Made by a program: the position numbers and the translations under genes. A DNA stretch of 64,000 bases from Gaeumannomyces sp. JS-464 (lineage: Eukaryota; Ascomycota; Sordariomycetes; Magnaporthales; Magnaporthaceae), in contig NGZR01000003.1 in NCBI GenBank assembly GCA_002197995.1, positions 4,154,001 through 4,218,000 of the forward strand. The letters are read 5' to 3'. This document shows, one piece after another, positions 57,922 to 64,000 of the stretch. Each line of letters starts with the position of its first letter. The first letter of the stretch is position 1. The notes under the pieces are model-generated. The model was not told the origin of the DNA, made no database searches, and saw only the letters and a program-made list of their open reading frames with translations.

Positions 57922-58911
57922 GATGCTTGGCTAAAATCATTTGATTTGTGGTGGCTTTGGCATGTCACCGTCTGGATCTCGTGTTCGCTTTCATCTTGAT
58001 GTTCTCGTCGAATTATATTCAGTGCGTGACTTGTTCCTTCCACGCCAAGGCGATGAGTGAAGAGACGTCTCTCGGCTGTCAAGGCTGAGTCGGGCCGACG
58101 GGGTTAGTGTCAAGGCTAGATGACGTCGAGCCTTCTACCTCTGCTAGGCGTAATGATAATACCCCCAAATGCGGATGATCTACGTTCAAGCATATAGCGC
58201 CAATATCCCCCATCTAGTATTGCTATCTCCGCCTACCTCTCTTCTGTGTGGCTCAGAATGCTTAAAAGCATGGCTAATCGGCTCAGTTCAAACCACTAGA
58301 AAGTAGCCCCTTTCCATCAGTTTTTCATTCTAAAGCTATCCAAATCTTTCAAAAAGCCTGGTAGCTCAAACTGCTAGATGAAACGTTACATCGACTCACT
58401 GTCACATTTGACAAAAGAAGTGGCGGAGCAATGACACTATTCGCAGGTACAGCTGTTAGAAGTAGCATGAGGAAATAGTCAATCCCCAGAGCGGTTTACA
58501 AGATTGAGTTCTGATAAGTTCGGGGACAAGTTGAGCTAAATTACCTATTGATAGATCTAATGATGCCTTTAGAATTACCACTTTCGCTTGGTAAAAGTGA
58601 ATGGTTGAGAAGCAATCATGTGATGGTCACGTGTAAGCCATCCTGTCGCCAAGGCAACCGCGCCCCATGGTGACGTTAGCTCTGGGGGCACTGCGGCCAC
58701 TTCCAGCGCAATCGAAATTGGACAACCAGATTTTTGGGCAATGATGGGCTGGCGGTCAGCGCTCCAAACTCTTGCTTCTCGCCAGCTCGCCGAAAAACTC
58801 ACGATGCATTGCGACTTCAACTGACGACGACGACGACGACTGCCGTGAACGGACCCCCGCAAGCGCTTTCCCCCCTCCGCCTCCTCCTCCTCCTCCTCCA
58901 CTCCTCCAACG
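57922..58911. other. Intergenic region
   Basis: No gene is seen. Includes the 5' flank of the DUF7702 gene, with a (gac)n/(ctcctc)n-like simple stretch just before its ATG. Confidence 0.5.
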
Positions 58912-59805
58912 ATGCGACGTCCGTTCGGCTACCGCGACGCCATCTCGGTGCTGCAGGTGGCGGCCTTCACCATCTACCTGGGCATCGCCTTCGTCGTCCT
59001 CTGCACGCGCCGCAGCGGCTGGTGGAGCCTCCTCGTCTTCTCGCTGCTGCGCCTGGTCGGCGCCGCCCTGATGCTCGCCACCTTTGAGCGCAACTCGCGC
59101 GACGTCTGGGCGGGCGTGCTCGTGTGCGAGTCGCTCTGCATCGCCCAGATGACGGTCCTGCTCAAGACGCTGCTGGCGCGCCTCAACCGCTTCGCCCTCG
59201 TCATCCCGGCCTGGGGGTTCGTGCTGCCCGAGGTGCTCGCCTTCGGCGGCATCGGCCTCGCCACCGCCGGCTTCGTCTACGCCGAGGACTGGCCCGACCC
59301 GCTCGCGCCCAACCCCATCGCCCAGTCCGCCGTCGTCTTCTTCACGGCGCTCTACCTCTACACCGTCGGCCTGTTCGTCCGCCTCTGGGTCGCCCGCGAC
59401 GACCGCGTCCCGCCCGAGGAGCGGCCGGCGCTGCTGTGCTTCGCCATCCTCATGCCCTTCATGCTGGCCCGCATCTCGTACTCGCTCGTCTTCGTCATCA
59501 CGGGCGACGAGCGCTTCAACGCCGTCCTCGGCGACCCCACCGTCTACCTATTCCTAGTCGCCGCCAACGAGGTCGGCATGGTGGCCGGGTGGTCGACGAC
59601 GACGCTCAGGCTGGGGAAGCTGCCGTTCAAGATGAATGCGTATGGTCTCGGGGTGCCGGATATCCGACTGAACCGCGCCGAGGAGCGCGACATACCACCA
59701 TCGCCAGATCTGCCAAGCCAAGAACACACGGCCCACAAAGGGGCAGGGGGGACAGGACTTGAAACCAATGAGGAACGGCTACGCGACCCTGATGACTGTA
59801 CATAA
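58912..59805 (+). CDS. Seven-helix membrane protein, DUF7702-like
   Basis: Intact single exon of 297 residues starting MRRPFGYRDAISVLQVAAFT. Seven hydrophobic segments are visible: AISVLQVAAFTIYLGIAFVV, SLLVFSLLRLVGAALMLATF, VLVCESLCIAQMTVLL, FALVIPAWGFVLPEVLAFGG, AVVFFTALYLYTVGLFVRLW, LLCFAILMPFMLARISYSLV and VYLFLVAANEVGMVAGW. The FGYRDA start, RSGWW loop and PF-x-x-x-R-x-x-Y-S motif are typical of fungal DUF7702 proteins. The tail is hydrophilic. Strong C/G third-position bias. Function unknown; the receptor-like topology is suggestive only. Confidence 0.8.
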   Translation: MRRPFGYRDAISVLQVAAFTIYLGIAFVVLCTRRSGWWSLLVFSLLRLVGAALMLATFERNSRDVWAGVLVCESLCIAQMTVLLKTLLARLNRFALVIPAWGFVLPEVLAFGGIGLATAGFVYAEDWPDPLAPNPIAQSAVVFFTALYLYTVGLFVRLWVARDDRVPPEERPALLCFAILMPFMLARISYSLVFVITGDERFNAVLGDPTVYLFLVAANEVGMVAGWSTTTLRLGKLPFKMNAYGLGVPDIRLNRAEERDIPPSPDLPSQEHTAHKGAGGTGLETNEERLRDPDDCT

Positions 59806-59981
59806 TACCAAACTAAATAATTGTTAATTCCACGATCCGAATGAGCAAAGGAAGCATGCTGTAAACATGAGATGAATGGCATGAGGTGACAGTTGCACAG
59901 TGAAGTGCGGACTAAAAAAAGGGACTGAGTGCCATGGGCAAAAGAAGTGTTGAAAGCGATGCTCAAGTTTGGATGGAATTT

Positions 59982-60077
59982 GCCCACTGTCAGAATCGAA
60001 CTGACGATCTTATCATACCCCATAGAAATCCAGTGGATGTCTACTAGTGATACGCTTTACCACTAAGCCAAGCGGGC
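59982..60077 (-). tRNA. tRNA-Thr(AGT), copy 2, with intron
   Basis: Same mature cloverleaf as copy 1 (acceptor GCCCGCT/AGTGGGC, anticodon loop CTAGTA, T-arm GTCAG-TTCGATT-CTGAC) but with a different intron of about 25 nt (starting GACATCCACTGG). Confidence 0.92.
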
Positions 60078-60774
60078 TGTTGTTGGTTGGATGGTGGGGG
60101 CGGTCGCAGCGGCGACTCAAGATCCACAAGCTGGGATCGTGTAGAGACGGATGGGGAAATCATCCAGAGGTGATGTTCCGTTGCGGTTTTGCCGCTGAAC
60201 CCGACAGGTCTTGCGATCTATTCGCGACCGTTGACACTTTGAAAGGTTATCGTTTGTCCGTTTTGTGCTCGTTTTCCATCCCCGGCCAGGAAGCGGGCTG
60301 TGTGGGTGATTGGCCCTGATCGCAGAGGTGGGACAGAGCTAGTATGAGGCGAAATGTTGGGCATCGCAGTGACGAGAGGAAAATTGGATGACACAATCAC
60401 CATAGTGGTTCACCAGAAAAAGGGGCATGCAGTCGACGGAGGAAGAGATTGACAGGTGCTGATGTGGGGGGTGGCCATCCATGGGGCACGACCAACAAGT
60501 GCTTCCGTCATTGAGCAAGGCGAAAGAAAGAGTGCGCCTGGACGCCGGACAGAATTTGAACAAAACAAGGTTTGGCTTCCGTTGCAGTATAGACAGGTGC
60601 TAGAAACATAATGCGGGAATCGCCAGAACCCTTTCAACAAACGCCCCTCCGATATCCAGACACATCATTATCGCCGGGTATTATCAAGAATAACTTGGAA
60701 GCAGCATACACACAACCACACACACCGCACACCGTGAGCAGCACGCCCGAGCCCGCCTTGAACGCCTGCCTGAT
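60078..60774. other. Intergenic region
   Basis: 3' flank of the SurE gene. No gene is seen. Confidence 0.5.
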
Positions 60775-61818
60775 TTATGGCAGGCACGAGAAGAAGTCGC
60801 CAAGCTTGTCGAGCACGATCTGCTGCTTGTCGGGGGCGGCCGTGGTCTTGTCGTTGGCGTCGGCGACGCTGACCGAGATGATGCAGTCCTTGCGGAACCC
60901 AATCTCGAACTCGGACGGCATCTTGCGGCGGCCGCACGTGTGGGCGTCGTCGCCCGACAGGATGCCGAACATGACGCGCGACATGACCCACTTGAAGTCC
61001 GAGACGGACTTGCACCGGTCCGTCATGTCGGGGAAGTTGACGTTGAGGAACGTCTGGGGCGGCAGGTAGGGCATGCCCGTGTCGACGACCTTGTTGATCA
61101 GCACCAGGGCCAGCTCCGAGTACAGCTTGGCGCGCGGCGAGGGCTCCGTGTCGTTGAACTTTTGCGGGCTCGTGCCCGAACTGCCCGAGAAGGCGATGCC
61201 GGGGACGCCCTGCTTGACCGCCTCGACCGTCGCGCCGACGGTGCCCGAGAAGGGGAGCTGCAGCCACCGGTTGCCGCCCACGTTGGGCCCGCACACCGCC
61301 AGCTCGGCCGTCTTGTTGGCGCCCCAGATCTGGGGGCCGAACGTGTCGAGGCCGTACTTCATCGACGTCACGGGGAACGAGTTGACCCAGTTCAGGCGCG
61401 GGTTGTTGGGGTCGGTGCCGACGGGGCCCGAGTTGGCCGGGCACGAGTCATACTGGCAGGGCGCCTTGCGGGGCTCGGGGGCTCTGTCGTTGGAGCCTGG
61501 TGGAAATGGAGAAGTGCGGTTAGAAAACACCGTCTTCCTCCCTCTTCGCCAAAGTTTTGAGGGCATTCCCAAAAAAAAACAAAAAAAAAAAAAAACACTC
61601 TAGCCCTCATGGTGGGGGAGGGGAGCCTGTTGCTTACCGGAGCCGGACTTTTGATCGGCAGGGGCAGAGAGCACGGCGTCGTGGCTGCCCTCGATCAGCG
61701 CGCTGTGCATGGTGCGCACGTACATCTCAGCCCAGCCATCGTCGTTGCTCTGGATGATGCGGATGCCAAGACCCAGAGTGGGCAGGGCGAGGGCGCCGAA
61801 GAGAGTAGCAGTGCGCAT
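60775..61818 (-). CDS. Secreted SurE-like acid phosphatase
   Basis: Exons 61818-61638 and 61496-60775 join in phase; 300 residues. The signal peptide MRTATLFGALALPTLGLG leads into IRIIQSNDDGWAEMYVR, the SurE metal site (NDDG). HDAVLSAPADQKSGSGS follows, then SMKYGLDTFGPQIWGANKTA and LAVCGPNVGGN (the second metal-binding block), VKQGVPGIAFSGSSG (third) and YLPPQTFLNVNFPD. The end is KQQIVLDKLGDFFSCLP. The intron has a long A-rich stretch. SurE proteins are metal-dependent 5'/3'-nucleotidases; secreted fungal forms act as acid phosphatases. Intact. Confidence 0.9.
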
Positions 61819-63205
61819 CGTGAATGATGACGGTTCGGTGGTTGTCGATACCTTGGGGGGTGCCGGGGTGCCGTCTGTTGTGTTGGCGTTCGGGGTGAGG
61901 CGCGGGGCGCGGGGGAGGTATATCAGCGGGCTGAGTTGGACGCTAAAAGAGTGTGAGCAGACCGTGCCGTGGAGAAGCCCATCACGAAAGCGGCATAGGA
62001 TCGCATCGGGCTGTCATATCTATATCACGATTTTTGCCTCATAGCAAGATGGCAAAGATGCAACATTGGCAGGGGGTAGCTTAGGGCCAGCAAGGCTGGT
62101 CGCAGGGGAAAGAGCTTCGGACATGCGCGTTGCGCAGATTGTATTCTTGGCTTCTCCTGTTCCAGGGGAAAAGTCTTCATGATTGGTTGCGCGTCCGACA
62201 GGGGGCGGGGGTGGTCCAGGGACAGCGCCCTGCTGGTGGGTCGTGATTCGATCTGATGGTCGCTTCGGCTCCCACTTGCAACGGGCGAACGCCCGAAGAG
62301 GGCAATGCCCCTAAGTGCGCAGCCTGGACGTGTGCGGGGGAGGAGCAGCGGCTTCCATATTTGGCACGCCATTGGAGCTTTGGGCAGCCGAGCCGAGAGG
62401 CTGTGCCTTGCAATGGCGACGGTAACGGGGCTAACCTGTCGGGGAGGTCCCATCCAGCAACTGTTGAAATTGCCCGCCCACCTGGGGTGGGCGCCTCTGT
62501 GGCTTGCGCGTGTCATGCGGAGGACGGGGCACTGCAGGCAGTCCCTGCCTGGAAGCATCGCGAGTGGAGGCTACAGGGTCTCCTTCGCCCTGTATGTACC
62601 TGAGAAACCCGGCGACACGCGGCTACTTTGTTGTCGTCTGGAGCCATAGCCCAAAGAGCAGGCGACAAACAACAAGCTACAAGCTTGTTGGAAATTCAGA
62701 TCACGAGCTTGGGGCATCCGTGGCAAATGCTTATTCGGAATTGGTATTCATCACGGCCCGAGGTAAGCCAGGGAAGGGCACGCTGGCGAGCTGCCAAACC
62801 GGCACAAGGTTATCGGAGGATGTTCTCTTTCTCTCTTTTTTGTCTTTTCCCCCCTTTTGGCTCTTTTACTCACATATAAATAGGGTAGGGATGACAACAT
62901 CGGAACTTTCCATAGGGTCGACGGCCAGCGGTCGGACCAATATACCCGCGGCGGACACGGTTATTTTGCAACCGTCTTTGACATGTGCCACGGGCCACGG
63001 GCCCGCCCTCTGATCCAAGGATAGATCATACAACCCCTGGAAAAGTGAAATAAAGTCTTCTCGAAACGGCGGGGACAAAGAACACACGGCCCACTAACAT
63101 CCGAGTCGCGTGCGTCCGAACAAGCGCGACGAACAAGCGCGACGAATAGGCGCTCAATCGGGCGGATGACGGTCATGCCGTTGAACCCTCACTGGGCCCA
63201 CAGGT
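61819..63205. other. Intergenic region
   Basis: 5' flank of the SurE gene and 3' flank of the partial gene at the right edge. No supported gene. Confidence 0.5.
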
Positions 63206-64000
63206 TCAGGCGCCTGAATAATTCCAGGGCTCGCGTGTCCACGTCTGCGGGAAGCCGATATTCAAGTTCGCTTCAAGCGCCGTGTCAACTGCGCCAAGGT
63301 TGAAGTTCGGATCAAAATAACCGAACAGGTCGAGATCCACGTCAAAACTGTCAAAGACTGACGCGGAATCCTGGTTGGCAGGGGCAGCGCTGCCGTGAAT
63401 GCCGTACCCTCCTCCACTTTGGGGCGCGAGAGTGGCTGCGGGGCCGGTTCCGCCCATCGGAACGTCGGCAAAATGGCCATTCGTCGTGGTCGCTGAGGGG
63501 ATCGTGGCTGCGGGCCCGGCATGCCCTGCCCGGGACGCGACGCCGCTGCCCTGTGGCCCGCCCACAGTAGGTGTGGCTCCTCTGGCGATGGACCCTGCAG
63601 CAGATGACGCGGCGCCGTTGTGGTCCAGCTCGTCCCTGCAAAGGGATGTTGCCGTCTTTTCCATCTCGCGCAGGATGCTGTCTCCCAGGCCGGCGTTGAC
63701 CCTGGCGCTGAAGAAGAAGTCGCCCAATTTCCTTAACTCTGCCACGATGTCCTGGAACATGCCCCTGGCGCGGTTGCGGAACATGAGGGTGCGACTGTAC
63801 CTCATCTTCCTGTACTGAACGCTCAGGGCCAGCGAGACGGCATAGGGGACGAAGGGGAAAGGGCCCAGGTCTTCGTTCTCGACTATCCATTTGATACGGT
63901 CGGCCGAAAGTGAGCGTCGGGGGTTGATGGTCGCGCTGGGTAGATGCAACCGGCTTTCATCGTCCGCCAACGAGCGATTGAATGCGCTGCGAGGTTGGCG
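63206..64000 (-). CDS. C-terminal part of a fungal transcription-factor-like protein (runs off the edge)
   Basis: Frame open from the window edge to the TGA at 63206-63208 (about 264 residues seen). The visible start, SRLHLPSATINPRRSLSADR and IKWIVENEDLGPFPFVPYAV, continues with SLALSVQYRKMRYSRTLMFR and FQDIVAELRKLGDFFFSARV. This resembles the end of the fungal-specific transcription factor domain found with Zn(II)2Cys6 fingers. The last 110 residues are Gly/Ala/Pro-rich and end in an acidic-aromatic patch (SFDVDLDLFGYFDPNFNL), a plausible activation domain. The DNA-binding part would lie beyond 64000. Family assignment is inference. Confidence 0.55.
   Translation of the reverse strand, partial: RQPRSAFNRSLADDESRLHLPSATINPRRSLSADRIKWIVENEDLGPFPFVPYAVSLALSVQYRKMRYSRTLMFRNRARGMFQDIVAELRKLGDFFFSARVNAGLGDSILREMEKTATSLCRDELDHNGAASSAAGSIARGATPTVGGPQGSGVASRAGHAGPAATIPSATTTNGHFADVPMGGTGPAATLAPQSGGGYGIHGSAAPANQDSASVFDSFDVDLDLFGYFDPNFNLGAVDTALEANLNIGFPQTWTREPWNYSGA

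Overview
The window is nuclear DNA of a filamentous ascomycete, most likely a Sordariomycete. Short GT-AG introns (about 75-100 bp) interrupt many genes, and five intact tRNA genes are present, four of them with introns. The gene content is typical of Pezizomycotina: a GH11 xylanase, SurE-type acid phosphatase, DUF3433, DUF4267 and DUF7702 proteins, F-box proteins, MFS transporters and small secreted cysteine proteins. Many dead genes carry C-to-T/G-to-A type stops of the kind left by repeat-induced point mutation (RIP). The genus cannot be fixed from sequence alone.

Left third (1-21 kb): a secreted collagen-like protein on the minus strand (0.4-2.8 kb); an SRPBCC relic; tRNA-Ser(CGA) and tRNA-His(GTG); a Kelch protein; an F-box-like protein; a dual-specificity phosphatase; an MCT-like MFS transporter; a condensed relic of a fungal fatty-acid-synthase alpha subunit (14.4-15.3 kb); a DUF4267 membrane protein; and a GMC-oxidoreductase relic cut in two by about 500 bp carrying a tRNA-like sequence (17.3-19.1 kb).

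Middle (20-44 kb): AIM24 and a kinesin-10 (KIF22-like) transcribed divergently; tRNA-Thr(AGT); a large F-box protein with an acidic tract; a 5'-truncated oxalate-decarboxylase-like bicupin; a DUF3433 membrane protein; a PiT phosphate transporter; a DUF2278 plus lamin-tail protein; a coiled-coil protein split by an in-frame stop; an AT-rich stretch; a class I heme peroxidase; and an SDR oxidoreductase.

Right third (44-64 kb): a DHA1-type MFS transporter; tRNA-Leu(AAG); a GH11 xylanase; relics of a CmcJ/NvfI-like enzyme, a CorA-like membrane segment, an orotidine-phosphate decarboxylase and a nucleoside-monophosphate kinase; a MAK32-like PfkB kinase; a small secreted protein; a 230-bp tandem duplication; a seven-helix DUF7702 protein; a second tRNA-Thr(AGT); a SurE phosphatase; and the C-terminal part of a protein that may be a transcription factor, running off the right edge.

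Two kinds of damage must be kept apart. Many well conserved genes (collagen-like, kinesin, F-box, phosphate transporter, DUF4267, both MFS genes) are broken only by single-base shifts, mostly a missing base in a short G/C run, which suggests base-calling error. At least seven other loci carry nonsense transitions, deletions or insertions and look like real pseudogenes. There is no operon-like pathway or clear metabolite cluster. The most distinctive locus is the collagen-like secreted protein.
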